From NCBI GenBank assembly GCA_016710985.1, contig JADJTX010000023.1:1-64000 (forward strand): a stretch of 64,000 nt of DNA, given 5' to 3'. The stretch is from Ignavibacteria bacterium (GTDB taxonomy: Bacteria; Bacteroidota; Ignavibacteria; Tepidaquicellales; Tepidaquicellaceae). This document shows positions 28,248-37,443 of the stretch, one piece after another (position 1 is the first letter of the stretch; every line of letters starts with the position of its first letter). The translations under genes were made by a program, and so were the position numbers. The notes under the pieces were generated by a model. It made no database searches. It was not told the origin of the DNA and saw only the letters and a list, made by a program, of their open reading frames with translations.

Positions 28248-28383
28248 TTACAAATTACAAATTACGCGTTACGAGTTTTGTGAATTCAAAAATTTTAATA
28301 TTCAAGCAATAATAAAACTTAATACCAAATACCCAATACCCAATACTTAATACTTAATTACCAAATACCTAATACTTAAAACC
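28246..28383. repeat. heptad arrays between cphB and cphA
   Basis: From base 2 of the cphB stop codon come AATTACA, AATTACA, AATTACG, CGTTACG. After a unique stretch, 28318-28383 has AATACCC, AATACCC, AATACTT, AATACTT and variants, ending a few nt before the cphA ATG. Confidence 0.88.
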
Positions 28384-28388
28384 CTATA

Positions 28389-31065
28389 ATGAAAATTTTA
28401 GATATCAGAGCTTTACGAGGTGCTAATTACTGGAGCAACAGATGGAAGAAGCTGATCGTGATGAAGCTGGACATAGAAGATTATGAAGAAAAGCCGTCGG
28501 ATAGGATCCCGGGTTTTAACGAAAGAATAAAAGAACTGATGCCGACGTTGCAGACGCACACCTGCAGCCTCGGATATGAAGGCGGATTTTTGGAAAGAGT
28601 GAAAGAGGGGACTTATGCAGGGCATATTATAGAGCACATTGCATTAGAGATGCAGACACTCGCGGGTATGGATACAGGATTCGGAAGGACACGGGATTCT
28701 GACGGACCCGGTATTTATAATGTTGTGTTCAGCTATGTGGAAGAAAAAGCAGGGATATATACTGCGAAGGCATCTGTAAATTTATATCTGGGAATTTCAG
28801 AAGGGAAGTCTTTGGATGAATTAAAAAAAATATTGGACAATGACATACAGAATTTAAGAGAGATACGTGAAGAAGTCAGATACGGACCAAGCACAGGTTC
28901 TATAATTGAGGAAGCAGAGGAAAAGGGAATCCCTCACATCAGGTTAAATGAAAATTCACTGGTACAGCTGGGATACGGTATGTATCAAAAGACTATACAG
29001 GCAACAGTAACAGGAAGGACCAGTTATATTGCCACTGACATTGCCAGCGATAAAAATCTTTCAAAGAAGCTTTTAGCAAGCATGGGAATACCTGTCCCGA
29101 AAGGATTTAAAGTTTACAAAGAAGAAGAAATTGAAGGAGCTGTTGATTCGATAGGGTTTCCTGTTGCAGTTAAGCCGCTTGATTCAAATCACGGTAAAGG
29201 AATAACAGTGAATATAAGTTCACTCGAAGAAGCAAAGAAAGCCTTTCATTCAGCGAAGCATTATTCAAGAGCAATAATAATCGAAAAGTCACTTGAAGGA
29301 AAGGACTACAGGGCTCTGGTCATTAATAATAAGCTTACAGCAGTAGCAGATAGAACTCCGGCATTCATTTCGGGTGACGGAAAATCAACTATAAAAGAGC
29401 TGATTGACAAAATTAAATATTGATCCGAGAAGAGGTTACGGACACGAGAAAATTCTGACACAGATAACAATAGATAATATGACTCTCAGGCTTCTTGAAC
29501 TTAGCGGATATACACTGGATACCGTTTTGGAAAAGGATAAAATATGTTATTTAAAATCGACAGCCAACATTTCGACCGGAGGAACTGCAATTGACAGGAC
29601 TGATGAAGTTCATCCGGATAATATTTTTGTGCTCGAAAGAATTGCTCATATCATCGGGCTTGACATTGCCGGAATTGATATCATAGCGCCTGACATTTCG
29701 ACTCCGTTATCACAGAACGGGGGAGCGATAGTTGAAGTCAACGCAGCTCCGGGATTCAGGATGCACATTGCGCCGTCACAAGGTCTGCCCAGAAATGTTG
29801 CAGAGCCGGTAGTTAACATGCTCTTTCCGCCGGGAGAAAAATTCAGAATACCTATAATTGCGGTTACAGGAACAAACGGTAAAACGACTACTACACGCCT
29901 CATTGCTCACATTATGAAAAACATAGGAAAGAATGTCGGCTTTACTACAACTGAAGGAGTTTACATTGGCAACAGGTTAATACAGGCCGGTGACAATACG
30001 GGACCCGTTTCCGCTCAAATGGTATTAAGAGACCCGACAGTGGAAATAGCGGTGCTTGAAGTTGCCAGAGGCGGTTTACTGCGCGCAGGACTTGGTTTTG
30101 ACGGATGTGATATCGGAATAATAATGAATGTTACAGCAGATCATCTCGGGCTGAAAGACATAAATTCCCTTGAAGAAATGGCGCGGGTAAAAGCGATAGT
30201 AGCCGAGAATGTATTCAAAAGAGGATACGCGGTTTTGAATGCAGATGATAAACTGGTTTTGAAAATGAGAGAGAGACTTGACTGCAACATTGCAATGTTC
30301 AGCATGGATGAAAATAATCCGGCAATTGCAAAGCACACAAAACTGGGAGGGATTGCCTGTGTTTATGAAAATAATTTTATCACATTATTGAAAGGTCACT
30401 GGAAACTCAGAGTAGAAAAAGTCATCAACATACCTTTGACATATTCCGGAAAAGCTGCATTCATGATTCAGAACGTACTGGCAGCAACACTTGCATCGTA
30501 TATTTTGCATGGAGTAAGAATTGAGGACATAAAGTTCGGATTAAATTCATTTGTACCATCAGTCACACAGACACCGGGAAGACTTAACATGATTGAAGTC
30601 GGAAATTTTACAGTACTTATAGACTTTGCACATAACCCGGCCGGAATGGAAGCGCTGTCTAAATTTGTTGAGAAGCTGCCGAACAAAGTTAAGACCGGAA
30701 TCATCGGAGGTACAGGCGACAGGCGAGATGAGGATATTAAGAATCTCGGTAAAGCCGCAGCCAGAATGCTTACAAATATCATAGTCCGTGAAGATGAAAG
30801 TTTACGCGGAAGAAATGCAGGCGAAGTAAATAAACTTGTCATAGAAGGTATCCGGAATGAAAAACCCGATGTCCCTGTAAAAGTCATTGAAGACGAATCA
30901 GAGGCAATAAATTTCGGACTGAAAAATGCAAAGAAGAATGAACTGCTGGTGATACTCCCTGATAATATTCCAAGAGCCATTGAGATAGTAAATAAATTCA
31001 GGGACAGACTGAATTCCGTGACGATCGAACAGAGTGATATACCGAATATGAATGAAGAAAACTAG
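28389..31065 (+). CDS. cphA: cyanophycin synthetase (one frameshift)
   Basis: Builds the storage polymer cyanophycin (poly-Asp with Arg side chains) from Asp, Arg and ATP. The N-terminal domain and first part of the ATP-grasp domain are in the frame from 28389 (THTCSLGYEGGFLERVKEGT, FPVAVKPLDSNHGKGITVNI). Removing one base in the A4 run at 29413-29416 continues it as ELIDKLNIDPRRGYGHEK and the rest to 31065. The C-terminal half is a Mur-ligase-like domain with P-loop GTNGKTTTTRL (about residue 495) and the conserved NVTADHLG and LIDFAHNPAGMEAL. Repaired length about 891 residues, typical of CphA. Nonamer arrays flank the cphB-cphA pair. Confidence 0.94.
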
Positions 31066-31316
31066 TTCATTGAGTTCATTGAGTTCGTTGAGTTCATTGA
31101 GTTCATTGAGTTCATTGAGTTCGTTGAGTTCATTGAGTTCGTTGAGTTCATTGAGTTCGTTGAGTTAGTTAAGTTAGTTAAGTTAGTTGAGTTAGTTAAG
31201 TTAGTTAAGTTAGTTAAGTTAGTTAAGTTCGTTAAGTTCGTTAAGTTCGTTAAGTTCGTTCATTTCCATTGTTCATTGTTCATTGTTCATTATTAATTAT
31301 TCATTATTAATTAAGT
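31064..31316. repeat. nonamer and heptad arrays between cphA and the GlcD gene
   Basis: From base 2 of the cphA stop (TAG) come over twenty 9-bp units AGTTCATTG/AGTTCGTTG, drifting to AGTTAGTTA and then AGTTCGTTA. At 31262-31316 heptads CATTGTT, CATTATT and AATTATT follow. The arrays fill the whole gap to the next start at 31321. Confidence 0.93.
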
Positions 31317-31320
31317 TAGC

Positions 31321-32715
31321 ATGTATAATAAAATTAGCGGAGATATATTAAAAAGTCTTAAAGAAATATTAGGAGATGAGTTCGTCATAAATGATGAAGA
31401 TAATCTGAAATTATATTCAAGAGACTACACGGAAAATCTTTCATTTAATCCTGAGGTTATAGTAAAGCCGAATACGACTGAGCAGGTTTCACGGATTTTG
31501 AAATTAGCAAATGAATTTAAGATACCTGTCGTCCCCAGAGGCGGCGGTACGGGATTATCGGGAGGCGCTTTGCCTATTTACGGTGGAATATGCATGTCAA
31601 TGGAAAAGTTCAATAAGATCATTGAAATAGACAAAGAGAATTTTCAGGCGATCGTTGAGCCCGGTGTGATCACACAGGTACTAATGGAAGCTTGTGAAAA
31701 GGATAATTTATATTATCCACCTGATCCGTCATCAAAAGGCAGTTCATTTCTCGGAGGAAATCTAGCTGAATGCTCGGGCGGACCGAGAGCCGTTAAATAC
31801 GGAGTGACAAAAGATTATGTACTGGGACTTGAGTTTGTAACACCTACAGGTGAGATAATTAATTCAGGCGCACGAGTTCTTAAGAATGTCACAGGATATA
31901 ATCTTACACAGCTTCTCATAGGAAGTGAAGGAACGCTGGGAGTCATTACCAAAATAATTTTCAGACTGATCCCTTTGCCAAAATACAGAAAAGTTTTGCT
32001 TGCAGCATATAACAGCATTGAAGACTGTGCCGGAACAGTTGCAAAGATCTTTCAATCGGGTATAACTCCGTCTTCCCTTGAGTTCATGGAAAAGTCCGCA
32101 ATAAAGGCGGCTGAGAAACAATTGAGCAAAAAGTTTCCAAACAGTGAAGCTGAGGCGCAGCTGTTAATTGAAGTTGACGGAAATTATGAGGAAAGTCTTG
32201 ACAAAGACATTGAAGTGATAGCGGAGCTTGTCACTGAGCAGGGCGCTTTTGATATAATACTTGCTGAAGATTCACAAAAAATGAATGAGATCTGGGCTTT
32301 AAGAAGGTGCATAGGAGAAGCAGTAAAATCAATTTCAGAATATAAAGAAGAAGATACAGTTGTACCGAGATCGAAGATCCCTGAGCTTATAAAAGGAGTG
32401 AAAGAAATATCCGGTAATTACGGAATTACAACAATTTGTTACGGGCACGCAGGAGATGGGAATGTACACGTGAATATTTTAAAAGACAAATTAGATGACA
32501 CAAGCTGGGAAAAGAATCTTGATACGGCGATAAGAGAAATATTTAAACTTACAGTTTCTCTTGGAGGAACTATCTCAGGCGAACACGGGATCGGATACTC
32601 TCAGAAAAGCTATTTGCCAATAGCTTTGGGAATAGAAGAGATTGCATTAATGAAAAACATTAAAAGAACACTGGATCCGAATAACATAATGAATCCGGGA
32701 AAAATATTTTTATAA
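31321..32715 (+). CDS. FAD-linked oxidase, GlcD / D-lactate dehydrogenase type
   Basis: A 464-residue flavoprotein oxidising a 2-hydroxy acid. The FAD-binding PCMH domain has VVPRGGGTGLSGGALP, PDPSSKGSSFLGGNLAECSGGPR and ALKNVTGYN-like VLKNVTGYNL, with LLIGSEGTLGVITKI. The C-terminal substrate domain has CYGHAGDGNVHVNIL and GGTISGEHGIGYSQK, where the His residues are typical active-site or metal positions. Glycolate, D-lactate and D-2-hydroxyglutarate enzymes share these motifs, so I leave the symbol blank. No GlcE or GlcF partner is adjacent. Its stop begins a heptad array. Confidence 0.9.
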   Translation: MYNKISGDILKSLKEILGDEFVINDEDNLKLYSRDYTENLSFNPEVIVKPNTTEQVSRILKLANEFKIPVVPRGGGTGLSGGALPIYGGICMSMEKFNKIIEIDKENFQAIVEPGVITQVLMEACEKDNLYYPPDPSSKGSSFLGGNLAECSGGPRAVKYGVTKDYVLGLEFVTPTGEIINSGARVLKNVTGYNLTQLLIGSEGTLGVITKIIFRLIPLPKYRKVLLAAYNSIEDCAGTVAKIFQSGITPSSLEFMEKSAIKAAEKQLSKKFPNSEAEAQLLIEVDGNYEESLDKDIEVIAELVTEQGAFDIILAEDSQKMNEIWALRRCIGEAVKSISEYKEEDTVVPRSKIPELIKGVKEISGNYGITTICYGHAGDGNVHVNILKDKLDDTSWEKNLDTAIREIFKLTVSLGGTISGEHGIGYSQKSYLPIALGIEEIALMKNIKRTLDPNNIMNPGKIFL

Positions 32716-32796
32716 TTAAGAATTAGGAATTAGGAATTTATAAATTTACTGAACTTAAAGAACTTAAAGACTTAAAGAACTTAATGAACTTTTCAA
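32714..32796. repeat. heptad then nonamer array
   Basis: From base 2 of the stop TAA come AATTAAG, AATTAGG, AATTAGG, AATTTAT. Then GAACTTAAA-type 9-bp units follow to 32796, directly before the TTG start of the thioesterase. Confidence 0.85.
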
Positions 32797-32797
32797 C

Positions 32798-33206
32798 TTG
32801 ATAGAAACAAGTCTTGAATACAGGGTTTTATATGCTCATACTGATAAGATGGGAGTAGTAAACAATGTCAGATATTTTGAATATTTTGAAGCAGGGAGAA
32901 ATGATTTTTTAAGAAAGCTTGGATTTCCCTATACGGAACTTGAAAGATAATATCGGACTGCCTGTAATAGAAGCTTATGCAAAGTTCGTATCATCCGCTA
33001 AATACGATGATGTAATAGTCATAAGAACATTACTTAATAATATCCCGACAGTAAGATTTAAAATAGACTATGAAATATTCTGCAATGATAAAACGATCGT
33101 GACAGGATTTACTGTTCATTCATTTGTAAACATTGAAAAAATGAAGCCTGTCCGGCCACCGGAAAAGTTCATAGAAATGATCAAACGTAATTATGAAAGT
33201 AAATAG
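32798..33206 (+). CDS. YbgC/4-hydroxybenzoyl-CoA-type thioesterase (one frameshift)
   Basis: A small hot-dog-fold acyl-CoA thioesterase. From TTG 32798 the frame encodes IETSLEYRVLYAHTDKMGVV followed by NNVRYFEYFEAGRNDFLRKL. This is the family's active-site strand and helix (Asp in HTDKMG, then a YxxxFExxR-like helix). It runs into TAA shortly after PYTELE. Changing the A3 run at 32944-32946 by one base restores DNIGLPVIEAYAKFVSSAKY and the rest of the fold through VHSFVNIEKMKPVRPP. Repaired length about 135 residues, normal for the family. Substrate is not predictable. Confidence 0.86.
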
Positions 33207-33317
33207 AAAGAAAAACCAGCAGTCTTAATGTTCAGTATAAGTCCCCGTGTAACTTCTTTTGTACAAGTTACAAATTACTGAATACTCAATTTTACAGATT
33301 TAAAAACAATAAGCATA

Positions 33318-34184
33318 TTGAATTATTATAAAGATTTTAATTTCAAAGAAGCCGGTAAATTAATAAAGCTTGCATTGAAAGAAGACATTGGCAAAGGTGA
33401 TGTTACATCTGACCTGTTGATCTCGAAAGATTCCGGATCCAAGGCTGAGCTTTTGGTTAAAGAAAAAGGCATTATATCCGGACTGGAAATTTTCCGGTTG
33501 GTGTTTAAGATAATTGATAAAAATATCAAAGTTGTATTTTCAAAGAAAGACGGTGACAGAGTTAGGAAAAATGAAGTAATAGGAGTAGTCTCAGGTAATA
33601 CAAGAAAATTATTATCAGGAGAAAGAGTTGCGCTGAATCTTCTTCAGAGAATGTGCGGCATAGCAACCTATACAGATCATATTACAAAAAAACTAAACAG
33701 CAATAGCATTAAGATAATAGATACAAGAAAGACAACACCAAATCTCAGAATATTTGAAAAGCTTGCCGTAAAAACAGGAGGAGGTGCAAATCACAGGATT
33801 GGATTATATGACATGATACTTATAAAAGATAACCATATTGAAGCCAATGGCGGCATAGAAAATACTCTGAAAATACTAAAGAAGAAGAAGAGCACCATAA
33901 AAATTAAAACTGAAATTGAAGTTAAGGATATCAAGGAATTAGCTGCAGTCGTCACAGGAGGTAAACAATTAATAGACAGAGTGATGCTTGATAATTTTGA
34001 GTTATCAGATTTAAAGAAAGCAATAAAGGTGAATAATGGATTATTTGAACTTGAAGTATCGGGAGGAGTCAATGAAAGGAACATCAAACAATACAGTAAA
34101 ATCAGCGGAATTGATTTTATTTCAATCGGTTCTTTAACCCATTCGGTAAACTCAATGGATATTTCCTTGAATTTTATTACTTGA
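33318..34184 (+). CDS. nadC: nicotinate-nucleotide diphosphorylase (carboxylating)
   Basis: Converts quinolinate and PRPP to nicotinate mononucleotide with CO2 release, in de novo NAD synthesis. The 288-residue protein shows KEDIGKGDVTSDLL at its start, RVALNLLQRMCGIAT, IIDTRKTTPNLRIFEKLAVK and GGGANHRIGLYDMILIKDNH. These supply the Arg and Lys residues that bind quinolinate and PRPP. ELEVSGGVNERNIKQYS and ISIGSLTHSVNSMDISLNF form the end of the TIM-like barrel. The start is TTG at 33318, with no alternative ATG nearby. nadA and nadB are not in the window. Confidence 0.95.
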   Translation: MNYYKDFNFKEAGKLIKLALKEDIGKGDVTSDLLISKDSGSKAELLVKEKGIISGLEIFRLVFKIIDKNIKVVFSKKDGDRVRKNEVIGVVSGNTRKLLSGERVALNLLQRMCGIATYTDHITKKLNSNSIKIIDTRKTTPNLRIFEKLAVKTGGGANHRIGLYDMILIKDNHIEANGGIENTLKILKKKKSTIKIKTEIEVKDIKELAAVVTGGKQLIDRVMLDNFELSDLKKAIKVNNGLFELEVSGGVNERNIKQYSKISGIDFISIGSLTHSVNSMDISLNFIT

Positions 34185-34245
34185 CTATCTTTTCAGATAG
34201 TTATACATTTGTAAAATTTTTTTTAAAAAATAAACCCCTTTAATA

Positions 34246-34754
34246 ATGAAAAAATTTTCTTCCAGTTTTAGTTTTGTTCTGGCTTTGTTCATCTGCATTT
34301 CAATTTTATTTGCCTGTGGAGATAAAAAAGGACTCAACAGATAGCAAAGAAGATACAAAGAAAGAAGAAACGAAAAAGAACCCACAAAACAGAATCAACA
34401 ACTTCAACAACAACAGGCGGTAATCAGCTTTACTTTGTAGAAGAATATACAAAAGACGGTCAGGAAGTCGGAAAGAGCGATAAATTTTTCATTAAGAGCA
34501 AAGGCGGTTACATAACTGCAATGCTAAAAACAGCCCAGCCGATTGGCGTTGGTTCTGTTGACGTCAGACTGGAGAGAGAATCTCTCGACGGAAGTGAAAT
34601 AATTGATACAATGCCCTATGATGTAAGTCCTGATAAAAATTATTTTTATTTTGACAAGATCACTTTTTATAAATCGGGTGACTATAAGGTAACAGTTTTC
34701 AAAAAGGACGGGACAGTACTTTCTAGCGGTAAAGTCAGAATTGAATTTGAATAA
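34246..34754 (+). CDS. lipoprotein, first of three paralogous small secreted proteins (two frameshifts)
   Basis: The ATG at 34246 opens a lipoprotein signal ending ILFACGDKK. Removal of one A in the run near 34325-34331 gives a Lys/Glu/Asp/Thr-rich linker. A second indel near 34385-34400 gives a Thr-rich stretch (ESTTSTTTGG) leading into the domain NQLYFVEEYTKDGQEVGKS, with the close DKITFYKSGDYKVTVFKKDG. The domain is a beta sandwich of about 105 residues, repeated with divergence in the next two genes. Function unknown. Confidence 0.65.
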
Positions 34755-34783
34755 AAAATAAAATAAGAAAGGAGCAATAAAAA

Positions 34784-35203
34784 TTGAAAAAAGGAAAATT
34801 AGCTTTAGCATTATTAGCAATTGTTTTTGTGTTTGCGTTTAAAGCAAATTCTTACGCACAGCAATATCCTGTTTTATATTTTTGTGAAAAATACGGATCC
34901 AGCGGTGAAGTGGGAGTGAGCGACAGATTTACCAGCGGTTATCTGACTGTAATGGTCAAAGCCGACGGTCCGTTAGGATTAAGAGATTGTTCAATACAAT
35001 TGGACAAATACAACTGCAGTACAGGTCTGTTTTCTTATTACAAGAAATTTAAGTACTCTGTTGAGCCGGATATGAAGTATGTTTTTTTTGAAAAGAATGA
35101 TGAAAGTGATATGAGTTTCGAAAGTCCGGGTATTTACCGGGTTTTTCTGCTTGATCATAATGACAGGACAGTAGCCAGCGGACTGGTAGAGATCATTCCG
35201 TAA
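34784..35203 (+). CDS. small secreted protein, second paralogue
   Basis: A 139-residue protein from TTG 34784 with signal peptide MKKGKLALALLAIVFVFAFK (TTG read as Met), cleaved after NSYAQ. The mature beta-rich domain (LYFCEKYGSSGEVGVSDRF, then GIYRVFLLDHNDRTVASG) aligns with the domains of both neighbours in the order LYFxE-strand, central strands, FYxxGxYxVxVxD, and a last strand. It contains three Cys residues. No known family recognised. Spaced 29 nt after the first paralogue. Confidence 0.7.
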   Translation: MKKGKLALALLAIVFVFAFKANSYAQQYPVLYFCEKYGSSGEVGVSDRFTSGYLTVMVKADGPLGLRDCSIQLDKYNCSTGLFSYYKKFKYSVEPDMKYVFFEKNDESDMSFESPGIYRVFLLDHNDRTVASGLVEIIP

Positions 35204-35220
35204 ATTAAAAAAAGAATAAT

Positions 35221-35632
35221 ATGAAAAGAAATCTTAAGTTTTTCCATTGCCGGATTGTTTATTATATGTTGTTTAAGTATAAGCAGTGTAGTTCTTTCGC
35301 AGTCACTTCAGTTTTGTGAAGATGTAAGCAAAGACGGTGAACCCATAAGTGTAAGTTCGGTTTTTAATATCGGAACGGAAGGCGGATACTTAAAATGTTT
35401 AACAAAACTCCCATACCGGATCGGTACGTACGGCGTGAGCTATGAAATTTATAAAGTTGATGCTGACGGGTACGAAACTTATGACAACACTGTTTATCAG
35501 GATGTGGATCCGAGCTGGACATGGTTTTGGAAAGAAATAACATTTTACAAAGCCGGCAGTTTTAACATAAATGTTTATGACGGTGATAAAAATTTTTTAG
35601 CTTCAGCACAGATAAGAATCCAGTATTATTAA
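35221..35632 (+). CDS. small secreted protein, third paralogue (one frameshift)
   Basis: The ATG at 35221 opens MKRNLKF. The T5 run at 35240-35244 should be T4 to continue as SIAGLFIICCLSISSVVLSQ (signal peptide). The mature domain has LQFCEDVSKDGEPISVSSVF and EITFYKAGSFNINVYDGDKN, matching the first two paralogues. A terminator (35654-35690) closes the three-gene block. Function unknown. The shared GEV/GEP segment followed by a strand pattern suggests a common ligand or assembly role, which is conjecture. Confidence 0.68.
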
Positions 35633-35653
35633 AGTAAGTTAAATATTATATGA

Positions 35654-35690
35654 AAAGGTTATTCTGTTTTACGGAATAACCTTTTTTATT
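35654..35690 (+). terminator. rho-independent terminator
   Basis: Stem AAAGGTTATTC/GAATAACCTTT with a 9-nt loop followed by TTT. It ends the paralogue block and lies immediately before the flippase gene. Confidence 0.88.
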
Positions 35691-35699
35691 TGAACGGTT

Positions 35700-37158
35700 A
35701 TGATTGATAAAATAAAAAGTCTTTCTAAAGATACTCTGATATACGGAGCGAATACGATCATAGGAAGATTTTTAAATTTCTTCCTGATACCGTTTTATAC
35801 ACATAAATTTCTTCCTGCAGAATTTGGGATTGTAGCGATACTCTATTCTTATATCGCCATTCTAAATGTATTCTTTTCGATAGGACTGGAATCCGGTTAC
35901 ATGAAGTTTGCTTCCACGCAGGAAACAGGCACTAAGATACAAAATCTTTTCTATCCCTTCATTATTGTATTTCTTAATTCATTATTCCTTTCGGCTTTAA
36001 TATTTATTTTTGATATCGAGCTGACCGGAGTTTTTCAGATAGATGAAAAATACACTTACCTAATAAAATATTCCGCACTGATACTTTTATTTGATACTAT
36101 TGTACTTATACCGTTCGCTTATCTGCGTCTGAACAATAAAGCAAAATCTTTTGCAGGAATCAAGATCACAAACATTGTAATTAACGTAATACTGAATTTC
36201 GTTCTGATCTCATATTTCAACTACGGAATAGAGGCAGTTTTCATCAGTAATTTAGTTGCTTCAGTTATTACTTTTTTGATGATCACTCCGGTATTGTTTA
36301 AGAATATTGATTTCAGTTTTAACAAAAGCCTGGTATCAGAACTCCTGCGATTTTCCATTCCGTATATACCGGCGGGAATCGCCGCAAACATTGTGCAGAT
36401 TATTGACAGACCAATCTTAAAATATCTTACCGATGATAAGACAGTCGGGATTTATCAGGCAAATTACCGGCTCGGGATATTTATGATGCTTGTTGTTTCC
36501 ATGTTCGAATTTGCGTGGCGGCCTTTCTTTCTTAATAATGCCAAAGATCCCAATGCAAAGAAAATCTTTTCTAAAGTTCTGACATTATTTATAATAGTTT
36601 CATCTTTAATATTTTTGGTACTTACGGTATTCATAGAAGACATTGTTAAAATGGATCTGCCGTTTGGATATAATCTGATAGGAAAAGCTTACTGGGCAGG
36701 GCTTAGCATTGTGCCTGTTATTCTTTTTGCTTATCTGCTTAACGGAATGTATGTGAATTTCATGGCAGGAATCTACATAGAAAAGAAAACAAAATATCTT
36801 CCATTGATAACGGGATTAGGAGCAGTGATCAATGTTGTCGCTAATTTTATTTTGATCACAATACTCCTACATGGGAGCAGCTATAGCAACACTCTTAAGT
36901 TATTTAGCTATGATGCTTGGAATATATTATGTTTCGAATAAATATTACAGAATTGATTACGAGTATTTAAAAATTGGTTTGATATTTCTTTCACTCGGAC
37001 TGACTACCGGGCTGTATTATTTTTTAACAGACAACTTCGACATTCACTGGATTTTTAAGATCTTATTTCCGCTGCTGTTCATCTTTTTAATCTACATTCT
37101 TAAAATATTGAATTTTTCAGCTCTTAACAAAATTCTGCCATTTTCAAAAGCTAAATAA
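35700..37158 (+). CDS. polysaccharide flippase of the MVF/Wzx type (one frameshift)
   Basis: A multi-pass inner-membrane lipid-linked oligosaccharide transporter with about 14 predicted helices. It begins with LSKDTLIYGANTIIGRFLNF, typical of the family, and the repeat FSIPYIPAGIAANIVQIIDR marks the start of the second half. Near 36853-36866 the frame changes. Reading resumes as YSYMGAAIATLLSYLAMMLG, which should follow ANFILI directly. A one-base indel (or two-base loss) repairs it to about 485 residues. No glycosyltransferases are next to it, so the exported glycan is unknown. Confidence 0.87.
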
Positions 37159-37443
37159 AAAGTTCTGAAAAACAAAATGTCATCCCGACAACTGAGTGTT
37201 CTTAAACGTTTTAATACAGAAGCACAGAGTTACACAGAGATTTTTTACTAACTGAGATTATTAAGCATTGAAATATTTAACATTTTTCAATTATAAAAAA
37301 AAATTAAAAATACATTCACTTAAGATGTCTCTGTGAAGCTTTGTGTTCTCTGCGTCTCTGTGGTATTTTTTTGTTGTCAGACAGGACAAGTAAAGTGGGA
37401 GCAACATACTTAATTAGTTTTTCAGAAGTCTCTAAATAAAATA
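37159..37443. other. convergent gap with repeat B4
   Basis: Lies between the flippase (plus) and apbE (minus). Begins with a GTCATCCCG-type fragment (about 37178) and is mostly family B copy 4. No gene. Confidence 0.65.
37211..37371. repeat. dispersed inverted repeat, family B, copy 4
   Basis: The left arm AATACAGAAGCACAGAGTTA continues CACAGAGA. The right arm (37326-37371) is GTCTCTGTGAAGCTTTGTGT continuing to CTCTGTGGTATTTTTTT. The loop includes ATTATTAAGCATTGAA and ATTAAAAATACATTCACTTA. Its right half is the closest relative of the half-element at 10430-10518. Confidence 0.92.

Noticed and set aside
31064..31265. Possible iterons of a replication origin
   Set aside because: Nine-base units drift in sequence without a DnaA box or rep gene nearby, and similar arrays recur at other gene ends.
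33241..33260. CCCGTGTAAC match to the 11161 inverted repeat
   Set aside because: Only about ten bases are shared, without an inverted partner. Likely chance.
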